Shown piece by piece: positions 11,599 to 23,568 of a stretch of DNA of 64,000 bases. The translations under genes were made by a program, and so were the position numbers. Position 1 is the first letter of the stretch; every line of letters starts with the position of its first letter. The DNA comes from Chiua virens (Eukaryota; Basidiomycota; Agaricomycetes; Boletales; Boletaceae), in the NCBI GenBank assembly GCA_019787685.1, contig JAHNUO010000031.1, positions 62,001 to 126,000 on the forward strand, in the 5' to 3' direction. Below the pieces are notes generated by a model that made no database searches, was not told where the DNA came from, and saw only the letters and a list, made by a program, of their open reading frames with translations.

Positions 11599-13032
11599 AT
11601 GTCCATTTTGACGTGTTCCTTATGCTCATTGATTCCCGGGTTTCTATCAAGAAGTTGGGTGCTGGATGGATGTTGTCTCTGCGTACAACTCGCAAATTTC
11701 CTACTCGCACACTTGCTGCACATCGTATGTGCTGTGGTGGGGATAATACTGTTTATCAACATTCGGTCTTTTCCATTGGTCTGGCATAGTAAGGAAGCTA
11801 TTTTACCGTCGTGGGGATGACTGGCTGATATCATAAATACCCCAGTCACCGTACTTCTGCCATTTGGAATCGTGCGATGCAAATACAACATTCTCTCTTT
11901 CTGCCATACACTCTTGCTGCGACCCTCTGCCAATCGACATAAAGTGATAGTCAGTCAGCTCGAGTCTCATTGTCCGGTTGGCGCAAATCCGTTCGAGTTC
12001 ACCGCCACATGTAGATCTTGGGCAAGTGAGTTCTAGTCGGGCGCTTATAAAAGATGTCCTGCACACCTTATTCATTCATGTCACTTAAATTAGGCCCGGA
12101 CGAAACCGACTGGTTCGGCCACGTTAACAATTCAACTTATGCGACGGTAAGTATTATCACTTGTCCAATGTATTCTAACCTACTAGCACTATTTAGGCCC
12201 GTGATGCTGCCCTTTCGAAATTTGGGCTCGCGGGGTGGCCGACGTTTGTGAATGCCGGCGGATGGATCGTTCTGGGTTGTGAGTGGGTGCCCTTTTACCA
12301 CATCTCATGGTCATTTAATACAAGAGATCTATAGCCACACACTATCATTTTCTCCACGAGGTCCCACGTTTTGCGGGGTACGAGATGAAAATGTCAATTG
12401 GAGCGTGGGATCACAAATGGGTAAGTGCTTGGTACCCAGCCTCCAATTCCAGGTAATCCAACTCATCGCTCTTCGAGTTGTATCTTGTGTGCCGATTCGC
12501 GTCACGTTCGCCAAAATCGTGTGGAAAGTCCTCGTCTAGTACTAAATTGGAAGACCCGTCGATCCTCACTGAGTTCCCGATGCAGAATGTGACGAGTGAA
12601 CTGAAATCGGATTTTTCCAGCTCAGAGGATAATGCATCTAGCACACTCCTTGAGTCTCGCGTCAGACAAGAACCCAATCGGACGATTTTACACTGTTTCA
12701 CTGTATCCCGCCTCTGCTTCAAAATAGGACGCATTACCGTTCCGCCTGCAATTGTGATGGCATGTGAGGGGTTTTCTAAGCCTCCGGAGTTCGGTTCGTA
12801 CTCGCACCAGTCGCCACCTCCACACTGGGTTCATCCCCATACATTGCGAAACACTTCGGACAGTCTGGAAGCATATCGGGGTTTCCTCGCGGGTGGCTGG
12901 AGGGATGTTCCGCAAGGAGATAGATGGTGGGTTGAACCCCTAAGTGGGCCTATTGAGGAACGACGTCGCGCCAACCTGAAAAAGTTGGAGATTATCGATC
13001 AAGGGGTTGTTGGCTGTATGTCGGACATCTAA
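11599..13032 (+). CDS. Hot-dog fold acyl-CoA thioesterase-like protein (copy A)
   Basis: Six exons from ATG 11599. A long hydrophobic N-terminus (about residues 25-60, ending INIRSFPLVWH) should anchor it in a membrane. The hot-dog domain is marked by SPDETDWFGHVNNSTYAT, with the Asp and GHVNN motif of the 4HBT_2/THEM6 type. ARDAALSKFGLAGWPTFVNA, then HEVPRFAGYEMKMSIGAWDHKW and VCRF follow. The C-terminal extension ends WWVEPLSGPIEERRRANL. The family hydrolyses acyl-CoA or similar thioesters; the substrate here is unknown. All exon joins keep frame. Copies B (34.7 kb) and C (49.2 kb) are broken, so this is the only copy that looks functional. Beside desaturases, elongase and P450s, a role in releasing a modified fatty acid from CoA is plausible but inferred. 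Confidence 0.8.
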
Positions 13033-13203
13033 TAAGAGGGCTGTATTTAAAGACCCTAGGCATATCACAACGTAGTTTCACAAGCTCATCAAATAATAGC
13101 CGGTCAGTAACATTCAAGAATGATTGCACACTAGGAGAAATACATGCTTGTGTTGCAATGTCTAATATATACCAGATAGTAAACGATACTTGATTTGACT
13201 TGC

Positions 13204-14027
13204 CTAACTAATCCATTCAACCCCAAACATCTCCTTCAGCAGCTTATCCTCGTCTCTTGTTCTGTACGTGAGACAGATGCATGCTATCCCCATGGACCAC
13301 GACCAGGCGAACACAACGAACACACCCACAACGTTTTAAGCATACCAGACTCCCTCAGCCAAGACTCGGGGCTCCCTTGCGCGATCACATCGAGCACACC
13401 ATCAGGCCCGTATAACTCGGATGGCAGACCAACGCGTATGGGCCGTGCGTGATCAAAGAATGACTGGGTTGGATGGTGAACGTGAACGTGAACTTGTGCC
13501 CAAGTATTCTGTAGCAGACGACACGCAACACGCAGCCCCCGACTGCGAGCGCAGTCCCGACCCAATAGCTGAGAAGGACGCCGCCATAGTGGGCTATAAT
13601 ATGTGGACTGTTGGATACGACATGATCTGGGGTCAATCTGTGAGCAGGCGACTCAATAGCCTGAGGCAACTTGTCGAAAATTTAAACTACACACTTGCAA
13701 AAGATCAGCACATACATGATCATTTCTGAGACGGAGATATCGCCAGGCAGCGCTCTGTACAGAAAGTCGCCTTTGTTTGGAGAAGTCAGGGAAACATGAT
13801 ATGCGATTGCCATCAGATTCTAGGGAGTGACAATCTGACGAAACACATCGTTGGCAGCCGAAGACTTCTGAGTGGCAAGACCTTGTTTCTGCCGAGTTAT
13901 TTGCTGATCGGAACTGAATACTAATTGCGGGTGGGGTTGACAATCGATCATGAATACATCCCACAAAGGGCAGTTTCAGAAACTTGGCCGCGTTCCAAAG
14001 AGACCGGAGTTGTGCAGAAGTTTGATT
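13204..14027 (-). pseudogene. ICMT-like carboxyl methyltransferase (copy A), frame-disrupted
   Basis: The ICMT signature is clear: a membrane segment near IIAHYGGVLLSYWVG, then SLITHGPYALVCHPSYTG, and a C-terminal RTRDEDKLLKEMFG. ICMT enzymes are integral-membrane, SAM-dependent carboxyl methyltransferases acting on isoprenylcysteines; basidiomycetes have many divergent relatives. The pieces lie in different frames. After the HPSYTG block one shift is needed near 13400 and another near 13310 to reach the tail. The first exon lacks a clear ATG (a GTG lies at 14027), and its junction to the main exon is uncertain. It is therefore called broken, although single-base sequence errors could explain it. 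The neighbour at 14155 reads the same way. The second copy is at 54.3 kb. Confidence 0.6.
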
Positions 14028-14154
14028 CACGACTGTGCTTCAAAAGGTATATAAACGAAACAGGTATTGCCTGTAAGTACTTGGCTGAGACGCGTTGATG
14101 TACTACGTCGTTAATAATCAAGGGTCACTGTCGCGTAAAACGTCACCGTGACAT

Positions 14155-15775
14155 CTACCTGGGCACAGAATGTGAAGCAGTCCCGGATTCGTTCATATGA
14201 ACAACACGCAGCCATTCACTTGGCGGAACTAGCTTCTCTTCCGAGGCTTGAGGAACTCCATGGAGAATACCCACGCGTTTCATGGCGAGCAACTGTGACA
14301 CATCAAGAAAGTGAGCAAATGAGAAAAGCGTTGAGATTCTTGTATTTGTCTACTGACATTATGGGCGGCATTACTGTGGTCGTATATTCCTCCAAAAAAT
14401 GCCGATAGTCGCATCCTGACCGACATTTCTCACACAGACGGCGTCCGCCTGGATGGACGTCCAAAAAGTCTTCTATGTCATGAATAAATCCAGCGATGCA
14501 GATCAACGCCCGAGATCTTGCTTCAGATTGATCTTCGTGACCTATTAGTCGTACCGCTGCGAAGTATACGATTACTTACATTCAGTCCAACTAAGTACAG
14601 GTAGGGAACTGCCTGGACGGGACCAACTCATAGCATCCTGGGCTTTACGGAGTTGCTTGAGTTCCATCGTGAGCTCTCCCTTATGAATCTCATTACTGGA
14701 AAATGTCTGTAAAAATATCAAAGGTTTCCTGCCTAGCGATGTGCTCCGATCGTACCTTGAGATGGCTAGCGAGCCCAACCTTGTAGCAAATCCAGATAAA
14801 CCATTTGGTGGGATCAAATTGATACCACTTGATCGCGTTTCGATAATCCATGGGAAATTGATGGTGGAAATTGTGGTAGCCTTCTCCCAAAGTCAACAGG
14901 GCTGTGAGCAAGTGATCTCTTGGCGAGTGCTTGTCATCGTAAGGTGTATCACCAATCCAGTGAGCAACAGAATTCACGCAAGACGCTGACTAAAATGATC
15001 TTGAGTTAGCCTTCTCGTATGATGTTAATAGCAACACGACCTGGTGAACGCAGAACAGCCTGAACAACGCCGAGTAGACAAAACCGCCCTTCCAGTCTCC
15101 CCAGCCCAGTCCAGCCACCGCAGTCGGAAAAACTAGCGCGGTGAGTAAAACTAGCCATGGATAATAGCGTAGTTGCCACATCACGACGGAGTTGTTCAAG
15201 AGATCGCTGAGGTCTACCCTGCCATGCTTGCATCTTGGTTTGAAGATAACCCAACCAACATGGGTCCAAAGCAGCCCACGTTTTGCATTGTAAGGATCGA
15301 GATCAGTGTCTGTGTACCTGTGGTGTGCGCGATGGAGACGCGCCCACCAGATGATAGGTCCCAGAACAGCAGAGCTGGACAACAAGGCAAGAACAACTTC
15401 GAGCGTAAAGGTAGCGTTGTACGACCGATGCGCCCACAGTCGATGGTACCCGGCTGTTATACCTATGAACACTTCCGTCAAGTATCTCCCAAACGGCGTT
15501 GAAATCCGCGTACCCATGCCAGACATGACATAGAAAATTATCGTCCACATCGCCGTTTCCCATTGCAAAGGCGTGAAATATGCGTAAACGGTAGCAAGGG
15601 GCGGCATAATCACGACCAACGAGAAACGGGCCCACTGGACTTCCTTCCACCAATTGGACCAGGTTATCGGAGAGCGTACTTTCTCGCGTCGGAAAACGGA
15701 CGAAACATAACCTTCGCACCCAACGCCGTGCGATGATCCATCGGGTGTGAGGATATCATCGTGTTGTTCGACCAT
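14155..15775 (-). CDS. Stearoyl-CoA (delta-9) desaturase-like, cytochrome b5 tail frameshifted
   Basis: The desaturase domain is complete. It has histidine boxes HRLWAH and HRAHH, and a third in [12 protein letters not shown], on membrane-spanning helices. Introns follow MSGMG, CVHQ and ASHLK. The C-terminal cytochrome b5 domain begins with [15 protein letters not shown] and the haem-ligand HPGGRR. The frame then breaks twice: after GRRLCE (a two-base loss relative to an expected EKNVGQDAT) and again before YDHSNAAHN. The last exon, [12 protein letters not shown] to SHSVPR, is recognisable, with its stop at 14155-14157. Such enzymes use di-iron, oxygen and electrons from cytochrome b5 to insert a double bond into acyl-CoA in the ER. 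If the shifts are real, the enzyme would lack its fused electron donor. ATG at 15775. Its start faces desaturase 2 across 826 bp. Confidence 0.75.
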
Positions 15776-16601
15776 GAGGCTCAAAGTCTTAGAAGAGGTC
15801 CTTGTGTTTTATTTAGCTTCAGTCAGCATGCAGGAACATTCGTCGAGAATCGCTTTGGTTGAACGCCTCACCAGAAAGGCTAAATTGCTCACTGAGCGGT
15901 TCAACGTCATGCCAGTGGTGGAATAGAAGCTGTATGTAAAGATATGATCCGGAGTACCTTGACACGAATTTCACATACTTATGTGCTTAGCGGTTGAATG
16001 ATTTAGGGAAGCGAATTGACAACGACTTCTAAGAATCTAAGAATCTAATTTTCTGATTCGGAAAAGTGAACCTTCGTACAACTGAAAATGGTTTAGTGAA
16101 TTAGTACTTACCATATAAGGCAGGTTCTACTCCCGTTGTCAGGTTGAGACGTTCGCGGACACTACTGTTGTCACAACGCTGGCCGACATTGTCAATTGAA
16201 TTGATGGAAATTCGGTTCAGTCTCTCCCACGTCCCAGTAGACCGACTTGATTCAAGGCCCACATCTGAAGTTTGAACGTTCGAACTTTGAATTTGCGCCG
16301 GCTGACCCTGTCAGAGGCCCTGACATAATGTGAGTTATCACAATTTTTTAAATTTTCCTGTTGCCAATCTTCATATACCGAAAGTCACGTACTAGCAAAA
16401 CATTGGATTAATGGAGCTTCTTCTGTTCTTCCAATCATTGGCTGTCTTTGCTTGTCGTAAGCAATTTTGGATTTTTCTTTCATTGACAAATCTGGTTCGG
16501 ACTTGTACACGGCTGGGATTCAGACCTCGAGTATAAGTTTGCCTACCTCATATGAACTATATATCCTCCCTTTAAGTTTACCCTCCTTCTTAATTCTTCC
16601 A
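15776..16601. promoter_or_regulatory. Divergent promoter between the two desaturase genes
   Basis: About 0.8 kb between two divergent ATGs, with no ORF of note. It contains the near-palindrome TTTGAACGTTCGAA at about 16271-16284, related to elements near P450-1. Co-regulation of the two genes is inferred from the arrangement. Confidence 0.5.
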
Positions 16602-18222
16602 ATGGCGGCCAAGTCGCAAGGCGCCTTCATAGAAAATCCGGACGATATACCTGCTGAAGCCGTCCCCGAGAACTTCGTCTCGTATACTCTCAAGCATCAA
16701 GAAGCACTTCCACCGATCACTTGGAAAAACTGGTACAGAGAGTTGCATTGGTTACACGTCTTTATCCTAGTCGTCCCACCCACACTTGGTATCATTGGGG
16801 CTTTCTATACCCCCCTTCTCCTGAAGACCGCCGTCTGGTTCGTGATTTATTCTCACCTCACTGGCTTCGGTACATTTCTGCGCTTGGAGTGGAGAATTGA
16901 TGCTTACATAGAATGTTTCAAGGTTTAACTGCTGGGTATCACCGTTTGTGGGCTCATCGTGCCTACAAGGCAACTAGGACGTTGGAATACATCCTAGCTA
17001 TTCTTGGTGCTGGCGTTGTTGAGGGTTCCATTGCTTGGTGGTCCCGTGGCCACCGCGCCCATCATCGGTACACAGATACAGACCTCGATCCTTACGATGC
17101 CCGCAAAGGCCTTCTTTATTCCCATGTCGGCTGGATGATCTTCAAGCCCAGGCGAAAACCAGGTCCCGCAGATGTGAGCGATTTGCGATCGAACCCGGTA
17201 GTCAAATGGCAGCACAAGTATTATCTCCTGCTTGCGTTCATCATGGCAATTGCCATACCTACTTCTGTTGCGGGTTTTGGATGGGGAGATTGGCAAGGTG
17301 GATTCGTATGGACAAGTCTGCTTCGCCTTGTCTTCGTGCAACACGTCAGTATTCATCTGTTGCGAATGTCCGAGAGTGGAACTGATGTCATCATCAAGTC
17401 AACTTTCTGTGTCAATTCGTTGTGCCATTGGCTTGGAGATAAACCGTACGATGACAAGCTTACACCAAAAGATTGCGTGCTCACAGCAGTCATTACCATG
17501 GGAGAGGGGTACCATAACTTCCATCACCAATTTCCGATGGATTATCGTAATGGCCACAAATGGTATCAGTACGATCCTACCAAGTGGTTCCTTTGGTCGT
17601 GTGAGAAGCTCGGTCTTGCGACGCATCTCAAGGTGAGTTCGACGTGTTTCGCTTTCGAACTTGAAAACATACCTATCAAATCCCCAATATTCCAGACGTT
17701 CTCGGACAATGAGGTACAGAAGGGCGAGTTAACTGTCCAACTCAGGCGCCTTCGTCAAAAACAAGACGCGCTCGCTTGGCCATCCGAGGAGCCGGATCTA
17801 CCGGTCGTCACCTGGGAAGACTGTAAGCAATTCGTCAAGGGCTTTGCCATGGCACTAACATTTTTGCTTCTTAGTCCAACGCCAAGCAGAGTCTCGGGCA
17901 TTGATCTGCATAGCAGGATACATCCACGATGTCTCGGACTTTTTTGATAAGCACCCCGGTGGCCCTCATCTCCTGAAGAAAAATATAGGCAAGGACGTCA
18001 CTGCGGCGTTCTTTGGTGGCCTATACGACCACAGCAATGCTGCGCACAACGTACGTCGTTAGACGTTTATGATGTGCTTTTCTTGACTTTGCATTACTGC
18101 AGTTGCTTGCCATGAAGAGAATCGGCATTTTACTCGGAGGCGCACCTCATGGTTTGGAGGAAGCGTTCGTTCCTCCTAGTCAGCATTTACGCATATCGCG
18201 CTATAATGAAGTCTCAATATAA
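16602..18222 (+). CDS. Stearoyl-CoA (delta-9) desaturase with cytochrome b5 domain
   Basis: OLE1-type acyl-CoA desaturase of the ER membrane. Start chosen at ATG 16602 (MAAKSQGAF); the upstream in-frame stretch is not conserved. Histidine boxes are HRLWAH, HRAHH and HNFHH. The fused C-terminal cytochrome b5 domain has HDVSDFFDKHPGG as first haem ligand and ends YDHSNAAHN then LLAMKRIGILLGG. Introns follow TGFG, VFVQH (54 bp, in frame), ATHLK, VTWED and NAAHN; all are GT-AG and all joins keep frame, so the gene looks intact. Length is about 450 residues, usual for the family. It is the partner of the damaged desaturase at 14155-15775 and lies next to P450-2 and the elongase. Either housekeeping oleate synthesis or a pathway-specific paralog is possible; the tandem pair and neighbours favour the latter. 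Confidence 0.93.
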
Positions 18223-18838
18223 TGATCCAAGTCATCAACTCTTGTCGCTCGCTTGAATACAGTACCCTCCTTGATTCTTGTTTTTGTTACCGGACCTTGG
18301 GTTTCCAATTACTGTTCTCGATACTACGCATGTAGTTTCTCGCTTATACACTTTTATAATGTTCGAGTCGCAAGTAGTAGCAAATTAATCTGTCCCTTTG
18401 CTAACACCTTGTTTCTTGATCTGTGTGGCTCTCTGGCAATGCTTCGCTGAGTCGATAATCATTACAAAGGATCCCTGTACAAACTTGAGCGGCATGTTGG
18501 GGATTCGGAAGACGGAATTTGAAGGGAGAATCAGCGTGGAGTGATCATCCACCGTGACAGGTTTTCAGACAATGAAGTTGCGTAAGCTTGAGATGGCACA
18601 ATACCCGATGTATCGATGCATACTTTAAATTATTCGCATGGATGAAGTGACGTAGATTCAGTTCATACAAATTTGCCTTTTCCAAAACCGCCGATCACAC
18701 TGTAGATTCAATACTCATATACATATGTACAAGGGACACCGTGACCATCGCGTCACTCCCGTCCAGGTTCGAAATGATGTATCAATCAAGCGCGGCTAGA
18801 ATTGCCTTCCCAGCTTAAGTTCTGGTTCCGCAGTATGG
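18223..18838. other. Intergenic between convergent 3' ends
   Basis: Nothing recognised between desaturase 2 and P450-2. It should hold both 3' untranslated regions. Confidence 0.5.
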
Positions 18839-20965
18839 TTACTTGTTCTCACTCTCTTCTGTGAGACGGAATTCTTGCCGAATCAGACGCTGAGCTTCCG
18901 CAGATCTTGGTCTGACCGAACATTTGAAAGGTGCTTGATGACTGGAATATTCAGAACCGTCAGCAAGCGCATCAGGTCGAGAAAAAATTCCTGAGCACGA
19001 ACACGATGGTCTCCCCCACTAAGTGGAACTCGGGTGTGATTTCAACTCCATTTTCGTCGATACATTTCGAGATGTCAAAGGTGGCGAGCAGTTGGGCGCA
19101 CATGAGCCAGACAATTGAATGTCCAAGAAAGTAGCCTGAGCGGCCGGTTCATATCGATATTATATGTTCATCGATGATGGTGCACTGCTTACCTGGACAT
19201 TTGCTGCGCAAAGATCACACTAGGATCAACATATCGTTCGTGTCAAGGTTGCTTATGAATACATACCGTCGGCCGAAACCGAAGCACGCATTGCCAGGAT
19301 GACGTTCTGGATTATCTCCCAAGAACCGCTCGGGTTTAAACTCCAGTGGATCCGTGTAGGTCCTTTCATCGCGGAGTATCCCCCTGAAAAATAACTTTGT
19401 GCGGAGAAGCAAACTTTGAAGGTTGTTTTGACTTACCAGATGTTGACGAAAACGTAAGAACCTGCAGGGATAAGGTATTTCTCGTACCAATCATCGACTC
19501 TCGTACATCTTATGGCTATCAATTTTGGGTTAATATGGACGATCGCTGTAAACGGAAGGCACCAACTCATTGGACCTGGAGTGTGCCAACGTAGTAGCTC
19601 CGTGAACACTGCCTCCATATATGGTAGAAAGGGCCGGTCGGAAAACGTTGGTAATCGATTGGTACCGACTACGGAATCGAACTCTCGCTGTGCCTTTTTC
19701 ATGACGCGTGGGTAGAGCGTCATCGCAAGGTAGAAAGCATAGGCAACAGAGTTGGCCTGAAAGAATCATTTATCAACTATTGCGAACAAGGGACGACTCA
19801 TCTCACCGTGTCGGCACCACCTACGAGAAATTAAGCTGTTCAACGAGAATGTCGAGACCGTAAGTAAGCTGTGAGGTCATACCTTGATACATTGTTGCCG
19901 CAGCCCATTTAATACTGTCTTCCAGTTCTTCTGTGAGATCTGGAGAGCTCATTATACGAGACGACAATGATGGAAGCGCAGTGCCAGCGGCCTTCAGCGC
20001 AGCTTAACGTGTATTCCCACCATAATTGCCGTGAAAGACTCACCATCTGAGACTTGACATATGAGTGAGGAATTTCCACGAGGTCCCGCAAAACAGCAGC
20101 ATATTCCTTGGCTTTCCTCTTGAACCCGGCCCCGGGGACCCACGATGGAATGTACTTCACTGCCAAGATTTCAGTATCATCACACTTGATAGACCAAATG
20201 GCTCACGAAGAGGAATAAGATCGACGTAGTATACGCCCGGTGCGGTTGCCTTCGACAGCTGCGAGTTTGCTATATGGGCCAGGTGGACGAGAGGATCCTC
20301 TCCTTCCTGAGTCACATAGCCATGTGAGAGGCGGAGGATTATTGAAGTTAGATTTCTAGCAGATCCCATCAGTGGTGAGGTCAGATCGTATGCAAATGTG
20401 ATTTACTTGCGAACGTGTGCTTGAACCTCTTCCGGATCTTCAAGCACACACTGAAGATATCGACGAGTTTCGAACTCGATCATCTCGTGCAAATTTGATG
20501 CGGAAGAATAGCTTCCGATGTCCTGGGCAATCCACTTTCGATGTGTACGAAACCAATCGTTGTAGTTGGAAAGGAGCATGATCTTGCCCCATCCCGACAA
20601 CTCGCCACACATAACAGAGCGAGGGCGGTCAGAGTAATTGATGCTACGTTTCTCGAGAAGGTCCTCGGCAATCTTCGCGGAACCAATGACGATGATATTG
20701 TATCCGGCCAGCCAACCAGAAGCAATGTCACCTATCAAATAAGTAATCAGTGAGAGTAGTCTTCACGATGATGACCCAATACGATACCATACTGCTGATT
20801 GAATTTGAGCAGCTTTAACCACGTTTTATCGTTAGGGATCTCGAGGAGACATCGAAGACCCGAAATCCCTGGTGGCAAATGGCGGGTGCTGTACCTTGCA
20901 TAAGTCTCGTGAAGAAAAATTCCAAGCAAAACAAGGGAGATGAATAGCGGAACTATAGTCTCCAA
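18839..20965 (-). CDS. Cytochrome P450 (paralog 2), start codon uncertain
   Basis: Full set of P450 landmarks: hinge TRHLPPGISG, AKIAEDLLEKR, HRKWIAQDI, I-helix GGADT, ELLR, KPERF, and haem loop FGFGRRKCPG followed by YFLGHSIVWLM. About 12 exons and 510 residues. Key motifs lie on microexons of 14 nt (19807-19820, GADT) and 11 nt (19193-19203, KCPG), as in paralogs 1 and 3. The N-terminal anchor reads ETIVPLFISLVLLG with TTG, not ATG, at the position where the 50.9-kb copy has ATG, and an in-frame stop lies upstream. Either the ATG was lost, or translation starts from an ATG near 21023 in another frame after one base shift. The rest of the frame is open to the stop at 18839. Membrane-bound monooxygenase of unknown substrate; divergent from the elongase gene. 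Confidence 0.8.
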
Positions 20966-22292
20966 GACTGGTATATTCGCGGCTTGAAAGCGCGGTTACA
21001 GGGTTTGTGAACGAGGTGACCATGAGGTGACCACGCCTTAGGTTCAAATTCAACCACTCTGATGAACTTCGAGAGTGAGTTATCTGGACAGACAGTCTGA
21101 ACCGTTCAACCCTGGGAGGATACCTTTCGGGGCTGGTGGCTTTAGATTATTCCCGGTTTGGCGAAGTTTCTAGCGGCATGTTCTAAGATGTCATGGTGCT
21201 TATTATGTTCACGCCGGGATGTCATCGAGTCATAAGTAGTAACCCTGGATATACAAAGTTGGAATGTAAGTTTCCGTGGAATCCGATAGAGAGCACATGC
21301 TGATTTTTCAGGGCAGGAAATCGATATCTGTCATGCAATACTGTCATGATTGCATGATCATGAATCATAATGCTTCCATAGAAGCCTGAATTTTTTGGAC
21401 GACCAATCGCCGCTTGATCAGGTTCATCAAGCTTCGAGTCCGACCGGGACTGGTAACTATCCGGGTCCGGATCTCGACATAAGGTTGAACGCGAAGTTCA
21501 GTATTACTTACTACACTGTGGGTTGCGTCATGCCAGCCTGAGCAGCTGAAGCGGCGAGAATCGAGAAACTTCTTCCGAGTCAGTGACTCACCCGAAGGCT
21601 TTAAGTGAGTGTTTAGCTTACATAAGTAAAGGGTTAACTATCCTCCGATCACTCTGCGTGTAGCCACACTAGTGCCATGGTACTAAAATTTGACTGACGG
21701 TGCGTTTAATCATCCAGCTCTCAGGCTGGCATATATGCAAGCACTATGACTGAATAAATTTCACATATGGTATCGGCGCACAGCTGCCATGACTCTTCCA
21801 TGACACCGAATTTCTATCAGAAGATTCAGAACTGTTTGACGTCACGCGTTGAACGACGTGATTCGTGGTTTGCAATCGGGAACATTTTTCAAGTCTTACG
21901 GCTTAATGGGCTTCGATTACTCAAGGGCAGTTATTACTCCTGACATACAGGTGAGCGCGTGGGCGGCTGCGGGGAACTAAACTACTTCAGTTATTATTCT
22001 AGTCGTCATTAATCGGTACCTTGATCTCGGAACGCACCCTGACGAGACGCCGTTCTATCCCCAAATAGTATATTGAAAGATTCTCTTAAAACTGTGAAAA
22101 TTTGCTCACATTTATTTCGTCAGTCTCGTCAGGTTTATGTACTGCTTCGATCGGCAAGACAGGCGGGCCGCGCAACACGAAAACTCACCTAATCAACGGG
22201 TGGGTTCCGATGAGTCTTAATACATTTTTGGCTTCCCAGTACAAGTAGTTAACACGCACCTTTGTCCTCTCAATTCATAGCTTTTGGTTATC
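20966..22292. promoter_or_regulatory. Divergent upstream region of P450-2 and elongase
   Basis: About 1.3 kb without a convincing gene. It separates the starts of P450-2 and the elongase. No specific operator was identified. Confidence 0.4.
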
Positions 22293-23568
22293 ATGCCCTA
22301 CGTGGCTGACTTCGCTCTTTCCTTCATACCTGCCGACCGTATTCCAACACACTTCATCTCCTACATACCAGGCAAGACCCCATTTTCAACATGGCCCGTG
22401 GTCATCAGCATGACCGTGACGTATCTTGTGGTCGTGTTTGGGACTCGCGAGATGATGAAGGACAAAGCGCCGTTGAAGTTGGTCACCTTGTTCCGAGCGC
22501 ATAACCTGTTTCTGAGCGTCGGGAGCCTCATTCTGATGGTATTACTCGGCGAAGAGGTGTTTTCGAATTGGCTGAAGCCTGAAATCGGCACGTATGGCAC
22601 GTTGTGTGCCGACGAGGCCTACACGAAGGTGAACATTCTGTCGTCGACTGTCGTTGCCGTTATATTTACTGATTATGTGTCGCGGCTCCAGAGATTGGAG
22701 TCCTACATGCTGATTAACTATTACTTCAAGTACTACGAGCTCATTGACACGGTCTTTCTAACTCTGAAGAAGAAGCCACTATGTTGGTCTTTGCTTCCAT
22801 ATACCCGGACCCCACTCTAATCAAGCGATAAAAAAGCTTTCTTGCATGTATACCATCACGCGGCTACCGCAATTCTGGCATTCGTTCAACTAAATGCTCG
22901 CGCGACATCGGTAGGTCGTCTATCGTGCACCTTGACTCACCGCCTTACATTCGTTCTAGTGTTGGGTGGCGGCATTCCTTAACCTCGGCGTTCACGTGTT
23001 AATGTGTGCGTACGGTTACTTTCCAGGCACTCTTCACACTCATACGCAGCTCGCAGATTACTATTATTATGCCGCGGCTGGCGGTGCTAGGCTATGGGTG
23101 TGTATAACTCACCCTATCGCAGCGATGCATTGTAACTTACGTTGGATGTGATTTTCAGTGGAAACGATACCTCACGACAATACAAATCACACAGTTCATG
23201 ATTATTCTAGCTGCATGTGCCTTCGCTGGTGAGTTCAAAAACGTTGGCACCGCTTTCTCGTTGATATATATATTGTTATAGGTTATCAGTATGCTGCGTA
23301 CAATTGGTTCCCCAGTTATCTCCCTCACATGGGGGGTTGCTCCGGCACTCCCACAGCAGGCATCGTCGGAGGTGGGATCATTTTCAGTTATCTGCTCCTG
23401 TTCCTCGATTTCTTCTATAAAACGTACATTGGGAAAGCGGGATCGCCCAATTCTGTGACGTGGTTGCGAACGATGGTACAAAGGCGATCCACTAAAAAAA
23501 CAACCAACGTGGCTCCGCCAGAGAGCTTGCTCTTCTGCGTGGAAAAGAGTGGGTTGTTGTCCTCTTGA
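22293..23568 (+). CDS. Fatty acid elongase (ELO/GNS1-SUR4 family)
   Basis: Integral ER-membrane condensing enzyme (3-ketoacyl-CoA synthase type) that extends acyl-CoA with malonyl-CoA. Start is ATG 22293 (MPYVADF). Exons join DEAYTK to RLESYMLINYYFKYYELID, then TVFLTLKKKPLS to FLHVYHHAATAIL with the catalytic HxxHH box. NARATS then joins CWVAAFLNLGVHVLM, and YYYYYAAAGG leads to RLW and WKRYLTTIQITQF. The final exon runs from GYQYAAYNWFPSYLP to the stop at 23566-23568. Several membrane helices are visible, and the six introns proposed keep frame. Length about 310-320 residues, usual for ELO proteins. No lesion seen. It lies within the desaturase/P450 cluster, divergent from P450-2, which supports a dedicated fatty-acyl pathway; chain-length preference cannot be told. 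Confidence 0.9.

Noticed and set aside
13284..13729. Plus- and minus-strand ORFs overlapping the ICMT-like gene
   Set aside because: They are frame shadows; only the frame with HGPYALVCHPSYTG and the RTRDEDKLL tail matches a family.
15173..15502. Plus-strand ORF inside the desaturase gene
   Set aside because: Antisense shadow of the conserved His-box region.
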